Notes: generated by a model not told the origin, from the letters alone. A stretch of 64,000 nt of DNA from Halonatronomonas sp964558325 (GCA_964558325.1 CAZLCX010000004.1:1-64000); one strand, 5' to 3'. Shown: positions 17,689 to 27,076, counted from the stretch's first letter. A program made the numbers and translations.

Positions 17689-18567
17689 TTAATATTGCCG
17701 ATCTAAAATAAATTTTAATAAATTTCTTAATAAATCAGCCCTCTCATCAAAAATTTCCAGAGCACTCAGCCCTTTATTTACAGCAATTTCAGCTTCTTTT
17801 TTTGATTCTTCCAGACCAATTAAAGCTGGATAAGTAGATTTACCCCTCTCAAGATCCTGGCCAACTTCTTTTCCTAATAACTCTGTATTTCCAGTAACAT
17901 CTAGTATATCATCAGTTATTTGAAAAGTTAACCCTAATTGTTCTGCATAAATCTCCAAAGCTTCCAATTCTTTACCTGTATATTTACTACAAAAAACACC
18001 TGCTAAAACCGCAGCTTTAAATAAAGCACCTGTTTTAGCTCTATGAATCCTTTTTAAATCTTCTAGATTAACTGGATCACTTTCAGCTTGCAAATCTAAA
18101 ACCTGGCCAGCAACCATACCATTAGGGCCAGCAGATTCAGCCAGCAATTTAACCAGTTTGCATCTTTTTGCAGCATCTAATTCAAGTTCAGCTAAAATTT
18201 CAAAGGCATAAGTAAGCAATCCATCACCAGCTAAAATTGCCATACCTTCTCCATATACTAAATGATTTGCTGGTTTCCCTCTTCTTAAATCATCATCATC
18301 CATTGCTGGCAGGTCATCATGTATCAATGAATAGGTGTGAATTAATTCAAGGGCTGCACCAGCCAGACGTGCAGCCCTTTCATCACCATTCAGTAATCTA
18401 GTAGTTAAAAGTGTTAAAATAGGTCTAACCCTTTTACCACCAGATAATAACGAATATTCCATTGATTCTTGTAAGGCCGGTACAATCTTTTCATCCTTTA
18501 AAAGTTCATTCAGAAATTTATCAATATCATGGGCCTCTTCCTTAAGAACTTTTTTAATATCACCCAT
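17689..18567 (-). CDS. ispA: polyprenyl (farnesyl/geranyl) diphosphate synthase
   Basis: Trans-prenyltransferase making farnesyl diphosphate from IPP and DMAPP/GPP. 292 residues. First Asp-rich motif in LIHDDLPAMDDDDLRRG (about 78-94), second in FQITDDILDVTG (about 216-227); GGKRVRP near residue 43 binds IPP. Length and motif spacing fit the IspA subgroup. The OLE RNA lies downstream and the transhydrogenase genes lie upstream with a 20-base gap. Confidence 0.95.
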   Translation of the reverse strand: MGDIKKVLKEEAHDIDKFLNELLKDEKIVPALQESMEYSLLSGGKRVRPILTLLTTRLLNGDERAARLAGAALELIHTYSLIHDDLPAMDDDDLRRGKPANHLVYGEGMAILAGDGLLTYAFEILAELELDAAKRCKLVKLLAESAGPNGMVAGQVLDLQAESDPVNLEDLKRIHRAKTGALFKAAVLAGVFCSKYTGKELEALEIYAEQLGLTFQITDDILDVTGNTELLGKEVGQDLERGKSTYPALIGLEESKKEAEIAVNKGLSALEIFDERADLLRNLLKFILDRQY

Positions 18568-18587
18568 CTAGTGTGTACCTCCCTGTC

Positions 18588-20642
18588 CTATTTCATTTCT
18601 TCTAGTTTTTTTATTTTCCAGTCAAGTGCTCCTACTGGGCATGCCTCAATACATTCACCACAATCTTCGCAATTTATTGGTAATGACTCATTAAAAGCAG
18701 TCCCAATCTTAGTTTCATATCCTCTATTTTTAAATCCTAAAAGATATTCATTTACAACTTCGTTACAGATTTTTATACAAATACCACATTTAATACATTT
18801 ACCTGGGTCCATAATAATTTTAGGATGATCAATATTATAAGAATGATCAATTTTTATATTTTCTTTAAAATATTCAGGATCAGCGCCAAATTCCTCTGAA
18901 TGATCTTTTAACTTACAATCAGTTTTGGCTGTGCAGCTACATTCAAAGCAGCGTTCACCTTCCTGGGCAATCTCTTCTTCAGTAAACGTATAACTAACTT
19001 CTTTAAAAGTAGATATTCTTTCATTTAAATCTATTAATCTCTGCTCAACTCTTTCTTTTTCTTCAGGTTCTTCGAGATAAACAAGATCTTCTTCATTCAA
19101 AGACTGCCAGTATCCTCTAGAAACATTAATTTGATATTCAGGATCATATTCCTCTCCTGCTAAATAAGCTTTAATACCTAAAGCTGCTCTTCTGCCACCT
19201 GCAACGGCCTCAACAACTGTTGCCGGACCACTAACACAATCCCCAGCAGCAAAAATTGATTTATCAGCCTGGCAGTTATTTTCGTTAACATCAACATCTC
19301 CCCACTGATTTGTTGGGACACCTTCAGGTGCAATTGTTTTCTGTCCTATAGCAGCTATTACTGTATCAGCTTCAATTTCAAACTCGCTTCCCTCAATAGG
19401 AATAGGTCTTCTCCTACCAGATGCGTCGGGTTCACCTAATTCCATCTTTATACATTCTAAAATCAGTCTACCGTTCTCTTTTTCTCTTAAACTTACTGGT
19501 TGGGTTAAGAACTGAAAATCACAACCCTCTTCTCTGGCTTCATCAATTTCAATCTGTTCAGCAGGCATTTCCTTTTCTGTTCTCCTATATAAGCAGGAAA
19601 CTTTATCATCTGTTAATCTAAGTGATGTCCGAACACAATCCATTGCTGTGTTTCCACCACCAACAACTAGAGTTTCACCTGGGTCTCTCTTTGCTCGCCA
19701 CCCATCCCGGGCAATCTCTTCTAGAAATTCAATTCCATCATAGGCAAGCTCTTCACCCTCAGTTCTCATTGAACTTGATTTCCAGCTTCCAACAGCCACC
19801 ACAACTGCGTCATATTCTTTCTGCAAATCAGATAGCTCAATATCACTACCAAGTTCATGATTACACTTGAATTCAATTCCACCCATTTTATTAAAATGAG
19901 CTAACTCTTTATCTAGTAAGTCTTTCGGAAGTCGATATTCCGGTATACCATACCTTAACATACCACCTGGTTCAGGCATTCTATCATATAACACTGATTT
20001 TATTCCTTCAATTCTTAGAAAGTAAGCAGCAGCAAGTCCAGCTGGTCCTGCACCTATTATTGCGACTTCTTTATCTGTTAATTCTTCCATATCTTCCATA
20101 TAATCATCATAATGAAGGTCAGCTGCAAGTCTTTTAAAGTCATTAATAGCTACTGCATCTTCTTTTACATTTCTTCTACAGTCTTTTTCACAAAATCTCG
20201 GACATACCCTACCAATGCTTATAGGTAATGGTATTCTCTGTTTAATAATATCCAATGCCAGTAAATGATCTCCTTCTCTTCCAGCTCTAACATATTCTTC
20301 TACTTTAGCATGGGCTGGACATGCTATAGTACATGGAGCTTCACAATCACCACTATGTTCAGACAATAATAAATTTAAAGCTGTCTGTCTCATATCGTCA
20401 ACCTCATGACCTGAAGCTATGATTTCCATACCATCCTGGACAGGGTTCGAACATGAGGGCAGCCAATTACCAGTATTTTTATCCTTTACTATACAAACAA
20501 AACATGAAGTATTTATACCAATTCTATTATCATGACAAAGAGTTGGAATATCAATTTTATTTTCTTTAGCTACTTCTAAAACTGTCTGACCTTGTTTGGC
20601 CAATAACTTCTGGCCATCTATAGTTATTGTAATTTCAGACAT
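18588..20642 (-). CDS. Fe-S/FAD NADPH-binding subunit of a Stn-type (NuoE-NuoF-GltD) transhydrogenase
   Basis: 684 residues in four parts. (1) A 2Fe-2S ferredoxin-like domain with C36, C47, C50 and C64. (2) The GltD-type N-terminal Fe-S region with C100, C104, C108 and C147. (3) A GltD/NfnB-like dinucleotide module with FAD motif IIGAGPAG (about 195-202) and NADPH motif VVGGGNTAMDC (about 326-336), followed by YRRTEKEMPA. (4) A C-terminal pair of 4Fe-4S clusters (C616/619/622/626 and C658/661/664/668). No hydrogenase H-cluster or molybdopterin domain is attached. With the NuoE- and NuoF-like genes upstream this is the layout of the Sporomusa-type NADH/NADPH/ferredoxin transhydrogenase (StnC). 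Function is inferred. Confidence 0.82.
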   Translation of the reverse strand: MSEITITIDGQKLLAKQGQTVLEVAKENKIDIPTLCHDNRIGINTSCFVCIVKDKNTGNWLPSCSNPVQDGMEIIASGHEVDDMRQTALNLLLSEHSGDCEAPCTIACPAHAKVEEYVRAGREGDHLLALDIIKQRIPLPISIGRVCPRFCEKDCRRNVKEDAVAINDFKRLAADLHYDDYMEDMEELTDKEVAIIGAGPAGLAAAYFLRIEGIKSVLYDRMPEPGGMLRYGIPEYRLPKDLLDKELAHFNKMGGIEFKCNHELGSDIELSDLQKEYDAVVVAVGSWKSSSMRTEGEELAYDGIEFLEEIARDGWRAKRDPGETLVVGGGNTAMDCVRTSLRLTDDKVSCLYRRTEKEMPAEQIEIDEAREEGCDFQFLTQPVSLREKENGRLILECIKMELGEPDASGRRRPIPIEGSEFEIEADTVIAAIGQKTIAPEGVPTNQWGDVDVNENNCQADKSIFAAGDCVSGPATVVEAVAGGRRAALGIKAYLAGEEYDPEYQINVSRGYWQSLNEEDLVYLEEPEEKERVEQRLIDLNERISTFKEVSYTFTEEEIAQEGERCFECSCTAKTDCKLKDHSEEFGADPEYFKENIKIDHSYNIDHPKIIMDPGKCIKCGICIKICNEVVNEYLLGFKNRGYETKIGTAFNESLPINCEDCGECIEACPVGALDWKIKKLEEMK

Positions 20643-22349
20643 CTATTCTTCCTCCCTTTTTACCCGGGATATTGCATCTACCGGACAGACTTCAATACAA
20701 CTATTGCAACGAGTACAAATTTCATTATCCACTACAAAATCATCACTTATTGCATCTACAGGACAAACCTTAATACACTGTCCACATTCAATGCATGTTT
20801 CCTGATCAAGGTATACATCTACTAATGCTTTACATTCCATAGCAGAACAATAACCTTCATCTACATGGGCGAGATACTCATTCTCAAAGAAATTAAGCGT
20901 TGACAAAACAGGTTTAGGAGCTGTCTGGCCAAGACCACATAATGAGCCTTTAATTATTTTTTCACCAAGGTCACTTAAAAGTTGTACATCTTCATGACTT
21001 CCTTCGCCACCGGTTATTCTTTCTAATGTTTCTAACATTCGTTTGGTACCAACTCTACAGAAAGTACATTTGCCACAACTCTCTTTTGCTGTAAATTCAA
21101 GAAAATAGCGAGCTGTCTCAACCATACAGCGACCTTTACTAATTACAATTAAACCACCAGATCCCATTATAGCTCCAAGTTCAGTCAATGAATCATAATC
21201 AATTGGAGTATCAAAATGTTCTTCTGGAATACAACCTCCACTGGGTCCACCAATCTGAACTGCCTTTACAGAACCTTCTTCTGCTCCACCGATATCATAA
21301 ACAACTTCTCCTATTGTAATACCCATTGGTACCTCAACAAGACCAGAATACTCTAAATCTCCAGCCAGGGCAAAAAGTTTTGTTCCTGTGCTGTTTTCAG
21401 TACCTATCTGAGAATATTTTTCTCCACCATCTTTAATTATAAGAGGTATGTTGGCCAGAGTTTCAACATTATTAATCAATGATGGCCTGCCTTTATAACC
21501 ATAATCAGTTGGATAAGGCGGACGGAATCTTGGAGTTCCTCTCTTGCCTTCAAGTGAATGGATTAAAGCAGTCTCTTCACCACAGACAAAAGCTCCAGCC
21601 CCTTCTTTAATAGTTATCTTAATATCTTCACCATTTATATTATTATAACCAGCCTCTTCTAGTTGTTTAATAGCAATATTTAAATTTTTAACTGCCAGTG
21701 GATACTCAGCCCTGCAGTAAATAAACATCCTATTAGCACCAGTTGCATAGGCTCCAATCAACATACCTTCTAATAATTGATGGGGCAAAGATTCCATTGT
21801 AGATCGATCCATGAAAGCTCCTGGATCTCCTTCATCAGCATTACAGATTAAAACTTTATCTTTTTCATCCTTTGCAGCTAAAAAGCTCCATTTTAAACCT
21901 GTTGGGAAACCTCCGCCTCCTCGGCCTCTTAACCCTGAAGTTTTTACTTCTTCAACAATCTGCTCAGGTTCCATCTCTAATGCCTTTTTTAGAGCAGAAT
22001 AACCACCATTATCTTCATATTCTTCTATAGACACTGGATTAATTCTCCCTGCTAACTCAGTCACATATATCTTTTCTTTATTTTCTCTGTTAACAGGGCT
22101 TTCAAACCGGGAATAGTCTTCTAAATCCAGCATCTTATTAATAAATTCTTCATCTGGTTCTACATCCTGATAGAAATAAGAACCTTCTTCAGTCTCAATT
22201 TCTACCAGCGGTTCAGCATGACAGTGGCCTATACATCCAACTTCAACAACTTCCGCATCAGGATTCATTTCTATTATTTTATCCTTAACCTCACCTGCTC
22301 CAGCAGCAATCCCACAACTAGCCATTCCAACTTTAATTCTTTTAACCAT
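20643..22349 (-). CDS. NuoF-like NADH/FMN subunit with C-terminal 2x[4Fe-4S] (StnB/HydB-like)
   Basis: 568 residues from the ATG at 22349, which has AAGGAGG nine bases upstream; the ten upstream codons in frame are probably not translated. It has an N-terminal thioredoxin-like 2Fe-2S domain (CGIAAGAGE, then CIGHC), the NADH/FMN fold with GLRGRGGGGFPTGLKW (about 139-154), the 4Fe-4S site SCGKCTFCR plus a distal Cys, and a ferredoxin tail (CIECGQCIKVCP and CTRCNSCIEVCP). This is the architecture of HydB/StnB subunits of bifurcating enzymes rather than of complex I. It overlaps the NuoE-like gene by 8 bases. The electron partners are NADH and ferredoxin by family analogy. Confidence 0.87.
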   Translation of the reverse strand: MVKRIKVGMASCGIAAGAGEVKDKIIEMNPDAEVVEVGCIGHCHAEPLVEIETEEGSYFYQDVEPDEEFINKMLDLEDYSRFESPVNRENKEKIYVTELAGRINPVSIEEYEDNGGYSALKKALEMEPEQIVEEVKTSGLRGRGGGGFPTGLKWSFLAAKDEKDKVLICNADEGDPGAFMDRSTMESLPHQLLEGMLIGAYATGANRMFIYCRAEYPLAVKNLNIAIKQLEEAGYNNINGEDIKITIKEGAGAFVCGEETALIHSLEGKRGTPRFRPPYPTDYGYKGRPSLINNVETLANIPLIIKDGGEKYSQIGTENSTGTKLFALAGDLEYSGLVEVPMGITIGEVVYDIGGAEEGSVKAVQIGGPSGGCIPEEHFDTPIDYDSLTELGAIMGSGGLIVISKGRCMVETARYFLEFTAKESCGKCTFCRVGTKRMLETLERITGGEGSHEDVQLLSDLGEKIIKGSLCGLGQTAPKPVLSTLNFFENEYLAHVDEGYCSAMECKALVDVYLDQETCIECGQCIKVCPVDAISDDFVVDNEICTRCNSCIEVCPVDAISRVKREEE

Positions 22350-22800
22350 TGTCAGCTTCCTCCTTCTGACGATAATCATTTAATATTTTAAGTAATTTCT
22401 TTCTGGTTAAATTACCATAAACTTTTCCATTAATACTAATTACAGGAGCAAGGCTGCAACAGCCCAGACAGGCAACAGCATCCATAGAAAAAATACCATC
22501 ATCATCAGTCTCTCCATCTTCAATTCCTAATTCATCAGTGACCCAATTTAATACTAAACTTGAACCCTTTATATGACAGGCAGTCCCATCACATACTGAA
22601 ATCTTATATTTCCCTGGGGCTATTCTCTTAAACTGAGTATAAAAACTAACTACTCCTTCAACCTCTACTGGGGCCATCGAAAAAGCTTCACTAATCTCTT
22701 TAATATCATTATCTGATATGTAACCCTCTTTTTCCTGCCTCTTCTGAAGAGCTTTAATTAAATTAGATTTATTTTTTCCTAACTCTTTTAAATCAGGCAC
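22342..22800 (-). CDS. NuoE-like 2Fe-2S subunit (StnA/HydC-like)
   Basis: About 152 residues. Thioredoxin-like 2Fe-2S protein: helical N-terminus (NLIKALQKRQEKEGYIS, SMAPVEVEGVVSFYTQF) and four cysteines in VCDGTACHIKG and CLGCCSLAPV. Start: the GTG at 22800 lies nine bases after AGGAGG, while an ATG three codons upstream directly abuts that site. Only one base separates it from the xseB stop. With the two following genes it forms a three-subunit NuoE-NuoF-GltD-like module and is cotranscribed with xseA, xseB and ispA. Confidence 0.88.
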   Translation of the reverse strand: MPDLKELGKNKSNLIKALQKRQEKEGYISDNDIKEISEAFSMAPVEVEGVVSFYTQFKRIAPGKYKISVCDGTACHIKGSSLVLNWVTDELGIEDGETDDDGIFSMDAVACLGCCSLAPVISINGKVYGNLTRKKLLKILNDYRQKEEADNG

Positions 22801-22801
22801 A

Positions 22802-23074
22802 TTAATCATCCTCCTGGATATTATTATCTTCACCTGTTAAATCAAATGGAATAACTTTATTAAATTCTCCATCTTCTTTTACAATCTGTTCTAATTTCCC
22901 CTCAGCCTGGTCTAATTCCTTCTGACAAAATTTAATTAATTCTAAACCTTCAGTAAACCTTTCCATTGCTTCATCAAGTGAGAGAAGGTCACTATCGAGT
23001 TCTCTAACTATTACATCTAATTTATCAATTGCCTCTTCAAATGAAAGTTCTTCTTTGTTAAGCTTTTCAGTCAT
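22802..23074 (-). CDS. xseB: exodeoxyribonuclease VII small subunit
   Basis: 90 residues from the ATG at 23074, six bases after AAGGAGG. Typical XseB sequence: ELSFEEAIDKLDVIVRELDS, then LSLDEAMERFTEGLELIKFC, an all-helical small subunit that binds XseA. It overlaps the end of xseA by 8 bases. The C-terminus is acidic (EDNNIQEDD). Confidence 0.94.
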   Translation of the reverse strand: MTEKLNKEELSFEEAIDKLDVIVRELDSDLLSLDEAMERFTEGLELIKFCQKELDQAEGKLEQIVKEDGEFNKVIPFDLTGEDNNIQEDD

Positions 23075-24290
23075 TACTGACCTCCTTGATATCTTCAACT
23101 GTACTTACTAATTGGCCATCCTTTAATAAAGTCTTTATTAATTCACCTTTATTTAAATTATTAACAGATGAAACAACTTCTGACTTTTCGCCCTTTATTT
23201 TTTCAGTTATTGAATAACCCCTTGATAATATTTTTAATGGACTTAAGCCATCTAATTTTAAAGAAAATTTGGAGATCTGATCATGTTTTTCTTTAAAATA
23301 TTTTCCCATAGCCTGACTAAAATCATTACTAATATTATCAAATTCCTGTCTTTGGTCTGAAATAATTAATTCAGGATTTCTCCAGATTCTATTTTTCAAA
23401 ATAAAATCTAGTTCTTTACGAGCATCTCTAATTTTTTTTGAAATTTTATAATATAACTGTTCATTTAGATTATTAAATTTATTCCTGATACTCACCATAT
23501 CTTTAACAGCTAGTTCAGCTGCTGCAGATGGGGTTGGTGCTCTTAAATCTGCAGCCAGGTCAGCAATAGTAAAATCAGTCTCATGTCCAACTCCACTTAT
23601 TATTGGAGTCTTTGCTCCAACTATCTCCCTGGCTAAAATTTCATTGTTAAAGGACCAGAGGTCCTCTAGGGAACCTCCGCCCCTTGATATTATTATTAAG
23701 TCAATATCATCTCTATTATCTAAATATCTCAGAGATTTTATAAGCTCTGCAACTGACTCAGTTCCCTGAACTCTTGCAGAAGCAACCAGGATAGATACCC
23801 TGGCATCTCTCCGATTTATAACAGAAATAATATCTCTAATTGCTGCTCCACCTGCTGAAGTAACCAACCCAATCTTCTTAGGAAATTCAGGTATTGGCTG
23901 TTTATGTTCATCAGCAAAGAGGCCTTCCTTTTCTAATTTTTCTTTTAGCTTTAAAAACTTTTGATATAAGTCTCCTTCACCTTCTTCAGACATGGCTTCA
24001 ACATATAATTGATATTCACCTCGAGGGACATAGAGATCTATATAACCAAAAGCTCTCACTTTTTGACCATCTTCTGGTTGAAAATCCAGATTATAATTAT
24101 TGCCTTTAAACATTACTGCATTTATCTTTGACTCATCATCTTTTAAACTAAAATACATATGTCCAGAACGATGATGATGAAAATTCGAAATCTCTCCAAT
24201 TACCTCAATCTGATTTAAAATATCATCGTTTCTTAATAAACTTTTAATATATCTTGTTACTTCTGAAACTGTAAAATGTTTAGACTCCAT
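23067..24290 (-). CDS. xseA: exodeoxyribonuclease VII large subunit
   Basis: 407 residues. An N-terminal OB-fold DNA-binding domain (about 1-105; ISNFHHHRSGHMYFSLKD) is followed by the catalytic domain with GLVTSAGGAAIRDI, RGGGSLEDLWSFN and GVGHETDFTIAD, then a C-terminal helical region. Degrades single-stranded DNA with XseB. The start overlaps the folD stop by 11 bases, as in many Firmicutes folD-xseA-xseB operons. Confidence 0.96.
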   Translation of the reverse strand: MESKHFTVSEVTRYIKSLLRNDDILNQIEVIGEISNFHHHRSGHMYFSLKDDESKINAVMFKGNNYNLDFQPEDGQKVRAFGYIDLYVPRGEYQLYVEAMSEEGEGDLYQKFLKLKEKLEKEGLFADEHKQPIPEFPKKIGLVTSAGGAAIRDIISVINRRDARVSILVASARVQGTESVAELIKSLRYLDNRDDIDLIIISRGGGSLEDLWSFNNEILAREIVGAKTPIISGVGHETDFTIADLAADLRAPTPSAAAELAVKDMVSIRNKFNNLNEQLYYKISKKIRDARKELDFILKNRIWRNPELIISDQRQEFDNISNDFSQAMGKYFKEKHDQISKFSLKLDGLSPLKILSRGYSITEKIKGEKSEVVSSVNNLNKGELIKTLLKDGQLVSTVEDIKEVSND

Positions 24291-25134
24291 GATACTCCCG
24301 GGCTTTAACAGTATTTTTCATTAACATAGCTATTGTCATTGGACCTACTCCACCAGGAACAGGAGTTATCGCTCCAGCTTTCTTATAAGCTGAATCATAT
24401 TCAACATCACCAACTAATTCACCATCAACTCTATTTATACCTACATCAATTACACAGGCTCCCTCTTTAACCATTTCACCTGTAATAAAGTTTGGTCTAC
24501 CAACAGCAGCTACCAGAATATCTGCATCTAAAGTTTCCTTTTTTAGATCTTTAGTTCTTGAATGACAGACTGTTATTGTTGCATTTCTTTCAAGTAATAA
24601 GTGGGCAACTGGTTTACCAACTATATTACTTCTGCCAACAATTACAGCATTTTTACCTTCAATATCTACTCCTTTTCTTTCAATTAATTCAATAATACCT
24701 AAAGGAGTACATGGATCAAATCTAAGCAAATCTTTCTGACCACTAAATAAACGGCCAGTATTAATTGGATGAAAACCATCCACATCTTTTCCAGGATCAA
24801 TTGCTTCAATAACTGCCAATTCATCAATATGATCAGGTAAAGGAAGTTGGACTAAAATTCCATCAATTTTATTATCATTATTTAATTGATCAACTAAGTT
24901 AAGAAGTTCATCCTGGCTAATACTTGAGTCAACATCATGTAACTCGGAATGTATGCCAATTTCTTCAGCTGCTTTTTCTTTCATCCCTACATATGTTTCA
25001 GAAGCTGGATTATCTCCTACCAGAACGACTGCCAATCCAGGAACTCTTCCTTCCTCTTTTTGGTCTTTAATCTGACCCTTTAATTCTTCTCGAATATTTT
25101 TTGCAATCTGCTTTCCATCAATTACTTTGTCCAT
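24280..25134 (-). CDS. folD: bifunctional methylenetetrahydrofolate dehydrogenase/cyclohydrolase FolD
   Basis: 284 residues. Interconverts methylene-, methenyl- and formyl-tetrahydrofolate with NADP(H). Motifs: the family Lys in YVGMKEKAAEEIG, VQLPLPDHID, and the Rossmann segment VIVGRSNIVGKPVA followed by PGGVGPMTIAML near the C-terminus. AGGAGG precedes the ATG. First gene of the folD-xseA-xseB-...-ispA unit, just after the nusB terminator. Confidence 0.96.
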   Translation of the reverse strand: MDKVIDGKQIAKNIREELKGQIKDQKEEGRVPGLAVVLVGDNPASETYVGMKEKAAEEIGIHSELHDVDSSISQDELLNLVDQLNNDNKIDGILVQLPLPDHIDELAVIEAIDPGKDVDGFHPINTGRLFSGQKDLLRFDPCTPLGIIELIERKGVDIEGKNAVIVGRSNIVGKPVAHLLLERNATITVCHSRTKDLKKETLDADILVAAVGRPNFITGEMVKEGACVIDVGINRVDGELVGDVEYDSAYKKAGAITPVPGGVGPMTIAMLMKNTVKAREYHGV

Positions 25135-25201
25135 TTTTTTGCCTCCTAATTATATTTTATTAATTAAAATTAAAATTTTTAATTCTCGTTACTAAAATAT
25201 C

Positions 25202-25226
25202 ATTATAAACAAATCTTTTCAAGTTT
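25202..25226 (-). promoter_or_regulatory. possible promoter of the folD operon
   Basis: On the minus strand a TATAAT (25202-25207) and, alternatively, a TTGAAA with a TATTTT 17 bases downstream lie between the nusB terminator and folD. The two readings overlap and the exact pair is uncertain, but a promoter is needed here because of the terminator. Confidence 0.4.
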
Positions 25227-25260
25227 AAATATATTCTGATAATAACAAAACTTTCAAAAA

Positions 25261-25277
25261 GCCTGCAAAATGCAGGC
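25261..25277 (-). terminator. rho-independent terminator after nusB
   Basis: Minus strand stem GCCTGCA/TGCAGGC with a 3-base loop followed by TTTTTGAAAG; the nusB stop codon is at 25285. Confidence 0.8.
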
Positions 25278-25284
25278 CTTTATC

Positions 25285-25692
25285 TTATACCTTTCCTAAA
25301 ATCCCATTAATAAAAGACGTTGATTTATCTGAACCATATTCTTTTGCAAGTTCAACTGCCTCATTTATAGCAACTGCTTGAGGAATTTTAGGATTATATT
25401 TGATTTCAAAAATAGCTAACCTTAAAATATTTCTATCTACTCTAGCCATTCTGCTAACCTTCCAACCAATAGCATTTTCATTTATCAAACTATCAATCTT
25501 ACTTAAGTTATGACAGATACCCTTTATTAAATCTTGATGATAATTATCTTCACTTTTAAATTCGGCAAAAAGGTTTAATGGTATTCCTAAGTCTTCTAAC
25601 GTACAATTTTCTTTTAATTTTTCTTTAGAATCCAATGAATATAAATATTGTAAAGCTAATTCTCTTTCTTGATGTCGAGAAAGATATTTCAT
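25285..25692 (-). CDS. nusB: transcription antitermination factor NusB
   Basis: 135 residues, all-helical RNA-binding NusB fold. Visible signatures: RELALQYLYSLD near the N-terminus, the RVDRNILRLAIFEI helix, and IPQAVAINEAVELAKEYGSDKSTSFINGIL at the C-terminus (quoted in parts; positions about 101-131). It acts in rRNA antitermination with NusE. It follows the Asp23/AmaP/DUF2273 genes, a common Firmicutes arrangement. Confidence 0.95.
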   Translation of the reverse strand: MKYLSRHQERELALQYLYSLDSKEKLKENCTLEDLGIPLNLFAEFKSEDNYHQDLIKGICHNLSKIDSLINENAIGWKVSRMARVDRNILRLAIFEIKYNPKIPQAVAINEAVELAKEYGSDKSTSFINGILGKV

Positions 25693-25722
25693 CTAAATAC
25701 TCACCAACTAACAATTAATTTA

Positions 25723-25962
25723 TTATTTGTTTAATAATTTATCTATTATTTCTACTATATCTTCATTTAAATCTTTTCTCTTACCAACTAGAAATCCAAT
25801 TACTGTAAAAGTTGCTATAACTAAAGTTTTAAATATTCCTATTGTTAAAAATAATATAGCTAATGCCAGACCTATTAAAGCACCAGTAATTTCAGATTTA
25901 TAATTAACTATAAACTGAATAAATAAGTTTTTTAAATCAGGTTTAAATTCAGAATCATCCAT
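25723..25962 (-). CDS. DUF2273 small membrane protein
   Basis: 79 residues with two close hydrophobic segments (about 25-43 and 44-60) separated by a short turn and a basic GKRKD after the second. It belongs to the DUF2273 family, which accompanies Asp23 and AmaP in many Firmicutes, and here is the third gene of that trio. Its role is unknown; envelope-stress association is inferred from context. Confidence 0.82.
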   Translation of the reverse strand: MDDSEFKPDLKNLFIQFIVNYKSEITGALIGLALAILFLTIGIFKTLVIATFTVIGFLVGKRKDLNEDIVEIIDKLLNK

Positions 25963-26004
25963 TAAATATTAACCCCCTTTACAGAGAGGCCTGTTATTTT
26001 AAAG

Positions 26005-26676
26005 TTATTCTTTACTATTAAAATCATCTAAAAAATCTTTAGCGTCAACTTTTTCTTCATCATTATCATTTTCATTATCATTTTTTATGTCGTCTTTATT
26101 TTCTAAATCAGTATCTTCTTTTATATTGACTTCACTTTTCTCTTTTTTAATTATATTCTTTTTAGACAATGAATCAACATTATCGATAAGAACTTTTATT
26201 TCAGCTAAATCTGTACCAACAGTCTTGTTTAATCTTTCTTTTATTGAGTTCTTTAAATTGGAACTAGCTTCAGGTATTGACAAATCACCTTTAACTGTAA
26301 TCACCAGTTCAATATAAAGCCTATTCTGCCTGGCATCAAGTTTAATATCTTTTATATCAAACCCTTCCTGCTCTTTAGTCACATTTCTTACAATTTTATC
26401 GATTGCTTTTAATGAAATATTAATATTGCCATTTTCACCTGTCTGCAAGACAGTTGTATCATTGCTGCTTTTTAAAAGAGGATAAATAGCCAGTGCTGAC
26501 AAAATAGTAATAACCAAAAAAACAAAACCTAAAATATAATTCTGATAAAGGTCCTGTTCAATCAAACTTATAAAAAGTTCTCCTGTTATTCCAAAACTGT
26601 AAATTGTTAATATTAATGAAACAAACATTAAAATAATTAGAAGAATTACGAGGACTAATTTATGAATTATTTTCAT
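26005..26676 (-). CDS. amaP: alkaline shock response membrane anchor protein AmaP
   Basis: 223 residues. Two N-terminal transmembrane segments (about 7-29 and 48-68), then a cytoplasmic domain of the Asp23-like type (about 78-165), and a highly acidic Lys/Glu/Asp/Asn-rich tail. AmaP anchors Asp23 at the membrane in Staphylococcus. The 17-base overlap with the end of the asp23-like gene suggests coupled synthesis. The acidic tail is longer than typical, in keeping with a salt-adapted protein. Confidence 0.85.
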   Translation of the reverse strand: MKIIHKLVLVILLIILMFVSLILTIYSFGITGELFISLIEQDLYQNYILGFVFLVITILSALAIYPLLKSSNDTTVLQTGENGNINISLKAIDKIVRNVTKEQEGFDIKDIKLDARQNRLYIELVITVKGDLSIPEASSNLKNSIKERLNKTVGTDLAEIKVLIDNVDSLSKKNIIKKEKSEVNIKEDTDLENKDDIKNDNENDNDEEKVDAKDFLDDFNSKE

Positions 26677-27076
26677 TTATCTCTTCCCCCTCATTTTCAT
26701 CTTCACCAAAATCAATCTCTTCTTTAACTTCATTCTTAGAAAAGTTAACCCCCTGAACATGAATATTAACCTCTATTACGTGTAAATCTGTCATTGCTTC
26801 TATAGTTCTTTTAACTTTATCTTGTATCCTCCACGCTAAATCAGGAATTGAATACTCATACTCAAGAATTAAATAAAGTTCTAATTTAACATTCTTATTA
26901 TCCTTTTCAATTTTTACCCCTCTTGATAGATCACTATTACCTAAGACATTAGCCAAACCACGAGCAATACCACCACTCATTGAATAAACGCCTTCAATTT
27001 CTGTTACCGTTAAACTGGCAATAATTTCAATAACATCATCTGCAATAGATATCTCTCCAATTTTTTCATTGGGCAT
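26660..27076 (-). CDS. Asp23/Gls24 family envelope stress response protein
   Basis: 138 residues. Contains the Asp23 core: ISIADDVIEIIASLTVTEIEGV at the start (about 8-29), GVKIEKDNKNVKLELYLILEY, and VKRTIEAMTDLHVIEVNIHVQGV. It is thought to form a membrane-proximal scaffold tethered by AmaP, encoded next. In Bacillus the equivalent gene (yqhY) also lies just before nusB. The C-terminus is acidic. Confidence 0.9.
   Translation of the reverse strand: MPNEKIGEISIADDVIEIIASLTVTEIEGVYSMSGGIARGLANVLGNSDLSRGVKIEKDNKNVKLELYLILEYEYSIPDLAWRIQDKVKRTIEAMTDLHVIEVNIHVQGVNFSKNEVKEEIDFGEDENEGEEINENNS

Noticed and set aside
20440..20455. tRNA T-arm-like GGTTCGAAC
   Set aside because: It lies inside the Fe-S flavoprotein gene and has no acceptor or anticodon stem around it.
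18588..22800. Reading of the NuoE/NuoF genes as part of a hydrogenase or complex I
   Set aside because: No H-cluster protein and no membrane subunits are present; the third subunit is a GltD-like flavoprotein.
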